A stretch of 64,000 bases of DNA from Romboutsia lituseburensis DSM 797. Its GTDB lineage: Bacteria; Bacillota; Clostridia; Peptostreptococcales; Peptostreptococcaceae. Shown one piece after another: positions 25,638-34,409 of the stretch (position 1 is the first letter of the stretch; each line of letters opens with the position of its first letter). The notes below the pieces were generated by a model, which searched no databases, was not told the origin of the DNA, and saw only the letters and a program-made list of their open reading frames with translations. Both the position numbers and the translations under genes were made by a program. The stretch covers positions 310,001 to 374,000 of the forward strand of contig NZ_FNGW01000001.1 in the NCBI RefSeq assembly GCF_900103615.1, given 5' to 3'.

Positions 25638-28190
25638 TTAGTCATTTATTTTTAAACCTTCTACTATACTTAATTTTACTAATTTATTTGCAGATAAATA
25701 TGTTGCTAATATGCAAATTATTATTGTAACTATTCCAAATTGAAGTATTTCATTTATTGGTATACTGTAAGACAGGCTATTTTCTGCTCCAATTACTTCA
25801 GCTCCTGCTTTATTTATCATATATGCAAATTTAAAATTACTTAATGTTGCTGATATAGCAGACAATATTGTACTAAATATAGCATATATAATACTTTCCT
25901 TAATAATCATTTTTTTGATATTTTTTATACTCATACCAATAGCTCTAAGTGTTGACAATTCTTTTATTCTAATCATAATATTAGCTTTAATTATGCAAAT
26001 TATATTTATTACTGATATTATAAGTGTAAGAATTACTGATACTAATACTTCTTTTTTATTTTGTTGTGATTGTTCTATATCATATTTTTCATACTTATAT
26101 TTACTTTCTATTTCTTTAAACGAACTATTTTTAACTACTTTTTCTAAGTCTTTATGTATTTTTTTATTGTCTTTATTATCTAATTTTATTGATAATTTAT
26201 TGTAGTTTTGTATATTAGTTATACTTTTAAAATCATTTTCATTTAATATAACTTGAAATAAAGAGTCCATACCCCCATCTTGATTTACTACATAATCTTT
26301 GTTTAATAAACCAGCTACTCTTATCTTTTGATCTTTATACTTTAAATATCCATTTTCATTTACACAAACTTTGACTTTTAGGATATCTCCTACTTTTATT
26401 TTCTTTAAAACTTGTGTATCATTTGAATGTTGGTCTGATGAATAAAAATAATTTGAAATTAATGCACTAGGATAAGAATCATTTTTATCTATATATTCAT
26501 CATTTATATTACCTCCAGACTTTATATATTTTCCAAGGCTTTTTATAAAATCTTTATTGTATCCTTTTATACCCATGTTTACTTCTAAATTGTCTTGCTT
26601 TGGTGATGTTAGTGATTTAGCATCATCTGTAATACTATTTATATTAGTTTTTAAATATGCACTCGTATTTATACTAGGTATAACTTCTCTAATATTTTCC
26701 ATATTTGATATATTATCAATATAATCTTTATTATAATTAACATAAAATTCATTTGAATTATTACTATTATGTTTTAAAATAACATCAGTATCTCCCATTG
26801 ATATTATTGATAGACTACTGTTATCCAAATTTTTATCATCATTATAAAATGCAATCTTGCTAATAAAAAGTGAACCTGCAAGACTTATAGAAAGTATTGA
26901 TAAAATAGTTTTACTTTTATCTCTTAAAATATTTTTAAAAGCCATTTCGCCTGTTAGTCCAAATACTTTTTTAATTAATTTATGATAACATCTATCCTTT
27001 TGCTTTTTTGAGTATCTATTGGTAGTTTTTATAGCTTCAACAGGAGATATTTTTGATGCTTTATGTGTTGATAGTATGCTACAAATAAAAACTACTATTG
27101 TAGCTAATATTAAAGGCTCAATTATACTTTCTTTGCTTACATAGATACTTTTGTTTTGTCCATAAATACTATTTATGCCTATCAAGGAAACTACATATCC
27201 TACTCCAAATCCTATAACTAGTCCTATAATAAGAACTATTACACTTTGAATAATCATCATATATTTTATATTTTTCTTTTTCATACCAATAGCTCTAAGA
27301 ACTCCAATTTGATTGATTTTATCAATTAATATAATATTAAATATATTGTATATAACTAATCCTGCTGATATCATTGGAATTAGTTTATTGGTTATACTAA
27401 ATTTAGTCAGTTTTTTTTCTTGATACTCATTTAAAACATTACTAAGACCTACATTTAATTCAAAGTCACGTATATTTAATCTATATTTTCCTATAAATTT
27501 ATTTGCCATAGTCATACTAGGATTTTCGGTGTTAAACTTTAAAACTCCACTATGAGATAAAAGTTCATTTGGAGTTATGTCTTGGCTATTTGAAAATTTA
27601 GTAAATCCTTTTACACTAAAAAATTCATTGTCCTTATAATAATCCTCTGGCTTTTGTATTATTCCAACTAATTTAAATTTATTAGGTTTAGTGTAAATTT
27701 GATTTTCATTATTCTTATCTACATATTTTTTAACAACATTAAAATTAATTTCTTGATTTAATTCATTGCTTAAATTCATTTCTCTTAATGCTTTTTCTTC
27801 TATTACTATTTCATTATCATTTTTAGGGAAAGACCCTTTTATCATTTTGTATCCATAAGCATCTAAAAAATCTTTATTATAAGAATTTAAGTTTATAGAA
27901 ACTCCATTTTTATCTACAATATTTCCAAAGTTTATTACATCATAAATTTCTTTTATTTCTTTCTCATTTTTTAGATTATTACTTACATCATCACTTAAAT
28001 TGCTATACTCTACATGATAATCGCTAAAATTTTTATATGCTTTATCAATATTTATCTTGCTTTGAGTCTCTGGTATAACATTTAAAGTAAATATAAGCAT
28101 TACAGCCAAAGATATACTAGTTATAAGAGCTAGACTTTTTCCCTTTTGACTTATTAGATATGCTACTGCTAACTTAATACTAACTTTCAT
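25638..28190 (-). CDS. FtsX-type ABC permease (large, two FtsX domains)
   Basis: An 850-residue protein: an N-terminal helix (17-37), a large extracellular domain, an FtsX block of three helices near 270-375, an internal restart (MAFKNILRDKSKTIL), a second extracellular domain, and a C-terminal FtsX block near 715-840. Permeases of this size belong to the BceB/YtrF/MacB-like groups that move peptides or antibiotics, or act as sensors, with a separate ATPase. No ATPase gene lies next to it, which is unusual. A LytTR box lies upstream, so the AgrA-like regulator probably controls it. Confidence 0.85.
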   Translation of the reverse strand: MKVSIKLAVAYLISQKGKSLALITSISLAVMLIFTLNVIPETQSKINIDKAYKNFSDYHVEYSNLSDDVSNNLKNEKEIKEIYDVINFGNIVDKNGVSINLNSYNKDFLDAYGYKMIKGSFPKNDNEIVIEEKALREMNLSNELNQEINFNVVKKYVDKNNENQIYTKPNKFKLVGIIQKPEDYYKDNEFFSVKGFTKFSNSQDITPNELLSHSGVLKFNTENPSMTMANKFIGKYRLNIRDFELNVGLSNVLNEYQEKKLTKFSITNKLIPMISAGLVIYNIFNIILIDKINQIGVLRAIGMKKKNIKYMMIIQSVIVLIIGLVIGFGVGYVVSLIGINSIYGQNKSIYVSKESIIEPLILATIVVFICSILSTHKASKISPVEAIKTTNRYSKKQKDRCYHKLIKKVFGLTGEMAFKNILRDKSKTILSILSISLAGSLFISKIAFYNDDKNLDNSSLSIISMGDTDVILKHNSNNSNEFYVNYNKDYIDNISNMENIREVIPSINTSAYLKTNINSITDDAKSLTSPKQDNLEVNMGIKGYNKDFIKSLGKYIKSGGNINDEYIDKNDSYPSALISNYFYSSDQHSNDTQVLKKIKVGDILKVKVCVNENGYLKYKDQKIRVAGLLNKDYVVNQDGGMDSLFQVILNENDFKSITNIQNYNKLSIKLDNKDNKKIHKDLEKVVKNSSFKEIESKYKYEKYDIEQSQQNKKEVLVSVILTLIISVINIICIIKANIMIRIKELSTLRAIGMSIKNIKKMIIKESIIYAIFSTILSAISATLSNFKFAYMINKAGAEVIGAENSLSYSIPINEILQFGIVTIIICILATYLSANKLVKLSIVEGLKIND

Positions 28191-28212
28191 ATTTTCCCCC
28201 AGTTATTTTTAT

Positions 28213-28265
28213 AAAATTAAAGGATGTTACCTTTTATATTTAAAAAGATAACACCCTTTAATTTT
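28213..28265 (-). terminator. Hairpin between kinase gene and permease gene
   Basis: AAAATTAAAGG-TGTTA pairs with its complement across a 16-nt loop, with TAAAAA after it on the minus strand. It can end the regulator/kinase transcript. It also coincides with the expected start of a permease transcript made from the LytTR-box promoter just upstream, so it could instead be a 5' stem of that message. Confidence 0.6.
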
Positions 28266-28282
28266 ATACTCAATACATATAG

Positions 28283-28312
28283 CATAACTGGTACTTTAAC
28301 AGTCATAACTGT
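28283..28312 (-). promoter_or_regulatory. LytTR/AgrA-type binding site before the permease gene
   Basis: On the minus strand ACAGTTATG (28304-28312) and CCAGTTATG (28283-28291) are direct repeats separated by 12 nt, the spacing known for AgrA-family LytTR regulators. A TATAAA (about 28263-28268) follows at a suitable distance for a -10 box. The nearby LytTR regulator at 29679-30392 is the obvious candidate to bind here. Confidence 0.65.
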
Positions 28313-28320
28313 CATGTATT

Positions 28321-29685
28321 TTATTTAAGTTTTATATATATTGTAGTTGTAAATTTATTTTCATCAATTTGAATATCTACTTCTCCATCATATTTTTTAA
28401 TTGATGATTTTATACTTTCAATACCAATACCATGTAGGTACTTGTCCTTTTTACTAGTTAATATCTTATTATTTTTTGATATAACTTTATTAATTTTACT
28501 ATTTTCACATTTTAAAATATAATATGATTTTACGATTGTTCCTCTTATATTTATATATGTTTTATATTCTTTATCTTGGATTTTTTCACATGCCTCTATT
28601 GCATTATCTATTAAATTCGAAAATATACTTGATACATCTATCATCTCTATAAAATCACATTTTGAAAAGTCTATATTACAATATAAATCTATATCTTTTA
28701 ACTTACACAATTTACTTTTTTCATTTAGAATAATATCTAATATTATATTTCCTGTATTATATGTATTTTCAAAATCATTTATTTCTTTATTTATACTATT
28801 TATATAAGTGCTTACTTCTTTATTTTGATTTTGAATTATATTAATGTTTGTCATATGATTATTTATATCATGATAAATTCTTCTGACTTTTTCTTGAGAT
28901 TCTTTTATATTTAAGTAATAATTATACTGCATATCAATTTTTTCATTAAGTACTTCAATCTTAGCTTTTTCTTGAGTTGCTTTTAAAAATTTTATAAGTG
29001 AAAATATAAAAATTATATTACTAGCAACTATTATATATGGTAATACTAAATCTCCAAAATTAATAAATGGCATACATAAATTTAACTTTTTTGTATTTAT
29101 ATTATTATCAGCAACTACACTATAAAGTTCATATACATCATCAGATGCTTTACGTAAAAATAATATTATTAGAGCATTTATTATTATTGTGATTGTAGTA
29201 TAAATGTAACACTTCTTATTGATAGATAGATTTTTAAGTCTATTGAAATGATACACAATTAATAAAATGATAAAATTTATTATTATAGTATTTAAAATAT
29301 CAAATTCAATATCCCATCTAAAATTAAATATGTCTGTCATAATTACATAAATATCAAATATAACAATATGAAGAGTAACTTGTATACCTTTATATATTAA
29401 GCTATATAATACGGAATAAGTTAAAGCTTTTTTTAATCTAAATGAATATGAAACCTTACAAATCAAAACAAATAAAATTATCGATTTTATTATAGCTTTT
29501 GATATAACATAATATTTTGTTTCAATTTTTATTAATAAAATCACTAAAATAATATTTATTATATTAAGAAATATACCTTTTGCTTTATATTTATATCCCA
29601 TTCTTTTTATCAGGACAAAAAATGATACTACAAAAAATATAGCATTCACTAATTGGGTAGATTCGTAAATTTTAAGCTCTAGCAT
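28321..29685 (-). CDS. AgrC-like sensor histidine kinase (GHKL type)
   Basis: A 454-residue kinase with six or seven N-terminal helices over residues 10-250, a coiled coil, the phosphoacceptor His in YHDINNHMTN and a GHKL ATPase domain (SNLIDNAIEACE, GIGIESIKSSIKKY). It overlaps the response regulator gene by 7 nt. This is the topology of AgrC and related peptide-pheromone receptors. No AgrB or AgrD peptide gene was found nearby, so it may sense a peptide or drug handled by the adjacent permease. Confidence 0.9.
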   Translation of the reverse strand: MLELKIYESTQLVNAIFFVVSFFVLIKRMGYKYKAKGIFLNIINIILVILLIKIETKYYVISKAIIKSIILFVLICKVSYSFRLKKALTYSVLYSLIYKGIQVTLHIVIFDIYVIMTDIFNFRWDIEFDILNTIIINFIILLIVYHFNRLKNLSINKKCYIYTTITIIINALIILFLRKASDDVYELYSVVADNNINTKKLNLCMPFINFGDLVLPYIIVASNIIFIFSLIKFLKATQEKAKIEVLNEKIDMQYNYYLNIKESQEKVRRIYHDINNHMTNINIIQNQNKEVSTYINSINKEINDFENTYNTGNIILDIILNEKSKLCKLKDIDLYCNIDFSKCDFIEMIDVSSIFSNLIDNAIEACEKIQDKEYKTYINIRGTIVKSYYILKCENSKINKVISKNNKILTSKKDKYLHGIGIESIKSSIKKYDGEVDIQIDENKFTTTIYIKLK

Positions 29686-30392
29686 AACTTATCTCCCATT
29701 GAGCGAAAGAATTTAATTTTAAAATCTTTAAATCTATGTCTGCTAATAGGAACTTCTTCTTTATTTTCAAGTTTGGCAATGTATTGTTTTATATTATCTA
29801 CATACTCCATGTTTACTAAAAAACTTTTATGACATCTATAAAAATTATGATTTTCTAAATCTTTTTCTATTTTATCCATAGTGCTTTTAATTTGATAATT
29901 TCCTCTAGTTGTATATATAGTCATGTCTCTTTTTTTTATTTCTATATATGTTATTTCATTTACTTTTATCTTTAATATACTACTTTTATTATCTACTAAT
30001 ATATATTTATTTCTATTGCTTATCTCATTTATACAACTTGTTATATGTTTTTTTAAATCTTCATATTTTAATGGCTTTAATAGATATCTATATGCTCTTA
30101 CTTCATATCCTTCTTGGATATAATCAACTAATGATGTAGTAAATATTATCTCTACATTTTTATCATCTATTTCTCTTATTTTTCTTGCAATATCCATTCC
30201 ATTGATTTCATCCATTAATATATCTAGTACAAATATATCTACATCATTAGGATAATTTTCAAAAAGCTCTTCCCCTGAGCTAAATGTGATTATTTCATAT
30301 GACAAATTAATTTCATCTAGTATTTTTGTTAAGTAGTCTTTTATTAACTCTCTTTGATCTTTTTCATCTTCACATACTGCTATTTTAAACAT
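29679..30392 (-). CDS. AgrA-like LytTR response regulator
   Basis: A 237-residue protein with a receiver domain (CEDEKDQ, phosphoacceptor in FVLDILMDE, Lys in LKPLKYED) and a C-terminal LytTR DNA-binding domain (VNEITYIEIKKRDMTIYT to HRFKDFKIKF). It is first in the pair with the AgrC-like kinase. A matching LytTR box lies upstream of the FtsX permease gene, its likely target. Confidence 0.93.
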   Translation of the reverse strand: MFKIAVCEDEKDQRELIKDYLTKILDEINLSYEIITFSSGEELFENYPNDVDIFVLDILMDEINGMDIARKIREIDDKNVEIIFTTSLVDYIQEGYEVRAYRYLLKPLKYEDLKKHITSCINEISNRNKYILVDNKSSILKIKVNEITYIEIKKRDMTIYTTRGNYQIKSTMDKIEKDLENHNFYRCHKSFLVNMEYVDNIKQYIAKLENKEEVPISRHRFKDFKIKFFRSMGDKLC

Positions 30393-30488
30393 TTACTTCC
30401 TCCAATGTTGTTTCCCCTTTATACTTGCCATATTAATTATATCAAAAATATAGTACAATTCTAGTTATATGCTTTATAAATTTACAAT

Positions 30489-30525
30489 AAAAAGCCTGAA
30501 ATGAAATTTCATTCCAGGCTTTTTT
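30489..30525 (-). terminator. Terminator of the CoA-disulfide reductase gene
   Basis: AAAAAGCCTGAAATGAA pairs with TTCATTCCAGGCTTTTT (one mismatch), 24 nt past the stop at 30549. Confidence 0.85.
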
Positions 30526-30548
30526 ATTTATGATTATATAATTTTCAA

Positions 30549-33044
30549 CTATATAAATAGATTTAATCCAGAATCTTCTGTTGCTCCTAAATATGCAGCA
30601 ACTCCTCCTAATTCTACTCCATCTATAAATTCTTCTTTTTTAATTCCCATTAAATCCATACTCATAGAACATGCAACTACTTTAACACCCATGTTTATAG
30701 CATTTGTTATTAATGTATCTAAATCATCTACATTGTGCTTTTTCATTATTTGTTCTATCATTTTAGGACCCATTCCAGCCATGTTCATTTTAGATAATGG
30801 AAGTTTTCCTGTATGAGATGGTAACATTACATCAAACATTTTTTCCATAGTATCCTTTGATACTTTAGGTCTATCTTTTCTCTTAAGTATATTAAGTCCC
30901 CAGAATGTAACGAACATTGTTACTTCTTTGCCCATTGATGCAGCTCCAGTTGCTATTATGAATGATGCTATTGCTTTATCTAAGTCACCACTAAATACTA
31001 CCATTGTTGCTCCATTTTTTTCTTTTGCTTCTATTGAACAACTAGGATTGGCTACTATATTTTGTGACCCTTTTTTTATTATTGCAATAAATGCTTTTTG
31101 ATTTTTATCAAACTCTGCTTTTAATAATGTGTTTCTTGTTTTTTCACACCAAGCACTTATATCTTTGCTAAATCCTGGATCACTAGCTTTTACTAATAAC
31201 ACTTGTCCTTCTTCCATTTTATTTATTTCTTCAAATACTCTTCTTATGGGACCTGGGCATTGAAGTCCACATGCATCTAGTGTAACATGTGCATTTATTT
31301 CAGTTATATCTATATCTTCTAATTTCATAGTTGATTTCTCATCCTTTATTTCTAATTTTTTATTATTATTTTTATTTTGCTTAGATATACTTTTTTCTGC
31401 TCTTTTGACAAATTGATAAGTTTTTATTCCTCCATCAATATTTGTACAGTCTAATCCATGTTCTTTTAATATTCTACATGCAATATACCCTCTTAGCCCA
31501 ACTTGACAAGTAACGTATAACTTTTTATTTGTTGGTATTTCACTTAATCTATTTCTTAATTGTCCTAAAGGTATATGAATAAATTGAGGCATTGTGCCTG
31601 TAACTAATTCAAACTCTTCTCTGACGTCTATTATTACACCACCAGCTTTAATTATTTCATCAACTTCATGCCATTGTACAGTATCAACCATACCTTCTAT
31701 TATATTTTCTGCATAATATCCTAACATATTAACTGGATCTTTTGCTGAATTGTATGGTGGAGCATAACAAGGCTCAATGTCTTGTAAATCAAATACTGTA
31801 AGTCCACCCTTTATAGCTGTAGCCATAACATCTATTCTTTTTTCAACTCCATCCATTCCCACACCTTGTGCCCCAAATATCTTTCCTGTTTTAGGATCAA
31901 AAGTCATTTTCATAGCTATAGGAAATGCCCCTGGATAATATCCTGCATGTGATCCTGGATGTATATGAATTACCTCATAATCAATACCAAGTCTTTTTAA
32001 TATTTTTTCATTGTTTCCTGTAGTTGCTACTGTATAGTCAAATACTTTTGCAACTGAAGAACCTAATGTTCCTTTGTATTTTTCATTTTTACCACATATA
32101 TTATTAGCAACTATTCTTCCTTGTCTATTTGCTGGCCAAGCTAAAGGTATCATAGTTGGCTTTTTGTTAACAAAGTCCATTATTTCTACAGCGTCACCTA
32201 GGGCGTATATATTTTCATCAGATGTTTTCATATACTCGTCAACTACAATTGCGCCTCTTTCGTTTAGCTTAATATTAGCATCCTTTGCAATAGTAGTTTC
32301 TGGCTTAACACCAATTGATAATATTATCATGTCAGTAACGATTTCCTTACCACTAGATAATATAACTTTGCCACCTTTATCAGCAAATGAATTTACTCCG
32401 TCTTTTAGTATTAATTCAACATCTTTATCTATTAAATGGTCATGTACTATACTTACCATTTCTATATCAAGAGGAGCCATAACTTGATCACTTGCTTCTA
32501 CTAGTGTAACTTTTATACCTAGTTCATGAAGATTTTCTGCCATTTCAAGACCTATAAACCCTCCACCTATTACTACTGCATGCTTTGGCTTTTTATTATC
32601 TACATATGCTTTAACCTTATCCGTATCTGGTATATTTCTTAATGTAAATAAATTATCACATTCATCTATACCTGGTATTGGTGGCTTTATAGGATTTGCT
32701 CCTGGAGATAAAACTAATGTATCATAAGTTTCTTCATATGTTTCGCCACTTTTGTGGTTTTTAACTACTACCTTTTTTTCTTCTTTATTTATTTTAACAA
32801 CTTCACTTAAGTTTCTTATATTTAAATTAAACTTTGAGCTCATAGCTTCAACAGTTTGAACTATTAATTTTTCTCTTTCATTTATTGTTCCCCCTATATA
32901 ATACGGAAGTCCACAGTTTGCAAAAGATATATATTCGCCTTTTTCAAACATTATAATCTGTGCATTTTCATCTAACCTTCTAAGTCTAGCTGCAGTTGAT
33001 GCACCACCTGCTACTCCACCTACAATAACTATTTTTTTAGACAT
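30549..33044 (-). CDS. CoA-disulfide reductase-type oxidoreductase fused to rhodanese, TusA and DsrE domains
   Basis: An 831-residue four-part protein. Residues 1-445 are a FAD/NAD(P)H disulfide reductase (GGVAGGASTAARLRR; active-site Cys44 in FANCGLPYY). Residues about 460-550 are a rhodanese (Cys in TCQVGLRGY). Residues about 585-655 are a TusA domain (DACGLQCPGP). The end is a DsrE-like domain (Cys in VVACSMSMDL). Known fusions of this kind act in polysulfide, thiosulfate or CoA-persulfide metabolism, passing sulfane sulfur between the cysteines. It lies beside a single-domain rhodanese. Confidence 0.9.
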   Translation of the reverse strand: MSKKIVIVGGVAGGASTAARLRRLDENAQIIMFEKGEYISFANCGLPYYIGGTINEREKLIVQTVEAMSSKFNLNIRNLSEVVKINKEEKKVVVKNHKSGETYEETYDTLVLSPGANPIKPPIPGIDECDNLFTLRNIPDTDKVKAYVDNKKPKHAVVIGGGFIGLEMAENLHELGIKVTLVEASDQVMAPLDIEMVSIVHDHLIDKDVELILKDGVNSFADKGGKVILSSGKEIVTDMIILSIGVKPETTIAKDANIKLNERGAIVVDEYMKTSDENIYALGDAVEIMDFVNKKPTMIPLAWPANRQGRIVANNICGKNEKYKGTLGSSVAKVFDYTVATTGNNEKILKRLGIDYEVIHIHPGSHAGYYPGAFPIAMKMTFDPKTGKIFGAQGVGMDGVEKRIDVMATAIKGGLTVFDLQDIEPCYAPPYNSAKDPVNMLGYYAENIIEGMVDTVQWHEVDEIIKAGGVIIDVREEFELVTGTMPQFIHIPLGQLRNRLSEIPTNKKLYVTCQVGLRGYIACRILKEHGLDCTNIDGGIKTYQFVKRAEKSISKQNKNNNKKLEIKDEKSTMKLEDIDITEINAHVTLDACGLQCPGPIRRVFEEINKMEEGQVLLVKASDPGFSKDISAWCEKTRNTLLKAEFDKNQKAFIAIIKKGSQNIVANPSCSIEAKEKNGATMVVFSGDLDKAIASFIIATGAASMGKEVTMFVTFWGLNILKRKDRPKVSKDTMEKMFDVMLPSHTGKLPLSKMNMAGMGPKMIEQIMKKHNVDDLDTLITNAINMGVKVVACSMSMDLMGIKKEEFIDGVELGGVAAYLGATEDSGLNLFI

Positions 33045-33200
33045 AATTTCTCTCCTATTCCAAATATAAATTATATATTTAAATAATTATATTGTTTGTT
33101 AATTATCTTTTTAATATCTCAAAAATGGTAATTAATTATTTAACATATTTACATTATATTATCTATTCAAAAATAGTTCTGTAACTTTGTCACATAAAGA

Positions 33201-33233
33201 AAGTGTAAAAATATTTAACTATCTTTACACCCT
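33201..33233 (-). terminator. Weak terminator after the rhodanese gene
   Basis: AAGTGTAAAAATA (33201-33213) pairs imperfectly with TATCTTTACACCCTT. On the minus strand CTTTCTTTATG follows. It lies about 65 nt past the stop. Confidence 0.4.
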
Positions 33234-33298
33234 TAAATTTCAACTATTATTCTTTATAATTAATCTTATAATTCCTTTCTATCTCTATTATTTAAAAC

Positions 33299-33631
33299 CT
33301 ATTTTTTATAACTATATACTCCTCCTTTTAAATTATAAACATTTTCAAATCCATTTTTAGTAAGTATTTTTGCTCCAGATCTACTTCTAGCTCCAGATGC
33401 ACAGTAAACTACTATGTTACGGTCTTTGTATGATTTTAATTTATCTAAACTTAAACTTAATTCACCTAATGGTATATTTTTAGACTTTGGAATGTTAAAA
33501 GAACTATGTTCTCCCTTACTTCTAACATCTAGTAATATCAATTTTTTATCATTTTTTATCATCTCTTTTAATTCTTCACCATCTATATCACTGTATTTTT
33601 TTCCTTTAAATAAGTCATAAAAAAACTTCAT
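33299..33631 (-). CDS. Single-domain rhodanese
   Basis: A 110-residue sulfurtransferase with the active-site loop CASGARSRS (Cys near residue 84) and the preceding LLDVRSKGE signature. The CASGARS loop is typical of thiosulfate or persulfide sulfurtransferases. GGAGAG precedes the ATG. Two palindromes lie upstream; the fused reductase gene follows in the same direction, separated by a weak hairpin. Confidence 0.92.
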   Translation of the reverse strand: MKFFYDLFKGKKYSDIDGEELKEMIKNDKKLILLDVRSKGEHSSFNIPKSKNIPLGELSLSLDKLKSYKDRNIVVYCASGARSRSGAKILTKNGFENVYNLKGGVYSYKK

Positions 33632-33697
33632 AATTTGCTCTCCTTTGTTTTTTTATATTTTGATCTTAGTATTTAATTATAAAAAAATATTCTTTAT

Positions 33698-33748
33698 AAG
33701 TATGTGATAATATCACATATCTATAAATTTGTGATGTTATCACATACT
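33698..33748. promoter_or_regulatory. Two tandem TGTGAT-N3-ATCACA palindromes
   Basis: A perfect 19-bp palindrome (33701-33719) and a second, TGTGATGTTATCACA (33730-33744), have centres 27 bp apart. Their outer halves also pair as 13-bp arms (33698-33710 and 33736-33748). They lie between the divergent rhodanese gene and the gene at 33994. The half site TGTGA resembles CRP/FNR-family sites, but the spacing of 5 rather than 6 suggests another regulator. The rest of the 350-nt gap is A/T-rich and without a gene. Confidence 0.7.
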
Positions 33749-33993
33749 TATGTTTTCCTTTATATTAAACTAAAAATCATATTAATTTAAAACAATAATA
33801 TATATCTTAAATATTTAAGAAAAATATACCTTATGTAGTAATTTTAAAAAGATATTTAGTAATTAAATTAATTTTGATTATTTAACAAATACTATTTATT
33901 AAACCATTCAAATAATAAAGTTTGTAAATTTGGATCGTTTAATATAACCTATGAATCTAAAAATAATTTTTAACATCAGAAAGGATGAATAAA

Positions 33994-34356
33994 ATGACAA
34001 AACCATCAGTTTACCATAGCCAAGGATATACTTGTGCTGAGTCAATAATTAAATCATATAATGAAGAGCATAATACAGATATACCAATATCAATTGGTAG
34101 TGGTATGGGTGTTGGTATGACAGTTGGTAGTATTTGCGGTGCTGTAAATGCTTCAGTTGTTGTAATTGGATATCTAAAAGGAAGAGATGATAAATTAGAT
34201 CAAAATGAAGCTAGAAAATATTCAAAAGAGTTGATGACTAAAGTTAAAGAGAAGTATAATACAGAAATATGTAAAGAATTAAAGCAAAATAAAATTAGCT
34301 GTTCTGAGATAATAGATTTTAGCTATGATGCACTAAATGAAGTATTAGAAAGTTAG
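33994..34356 (+). CDS. C_GCAxxG_C_C family protein (putative redox protein)
   Basis: The start is the ATG 9 nt after AGAAAGG; an in-frame ATG three codons earlier abuts that site. The 120-residue protein has the four spaced cysteines of the family (YTCAES, SICGAVNA, TEICKEL, ISCSEI) and a glycine-rich GSGMGVGMTVGS segment. The family is widespread in anaerobes and probably binds a metal or cofactor; its function is unknown. It lies divergent to the rhodanese gene and may share the palindromic control region. Confidence 0.85.
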   Translation: MTKPSVYHSQGYTCAESIIKSYNEEHNTDIPISIGSGMGVGMTVGSICGAVNASVVVIGYLKGRDDKLDQNEARKYSKELMTKVKEKYNTEICKELKQNKISCSEIIDFSYDALNEVLES

Positions 34357-34360
34357 TATA

Positions 34361-34398
34361 AAAAAATGATTCCTAATAAATAATAGGAATCATTTTTT
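34361..34398. terminator. Bidirectional terminator
   Basis: A perfect 15-bp stem, AAAAAATGATTCCTA and its complement, lies between two convergent genes. Confidence 0.85.
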
Positions 34399-34409
34399 AT
34401 ATTATATAT

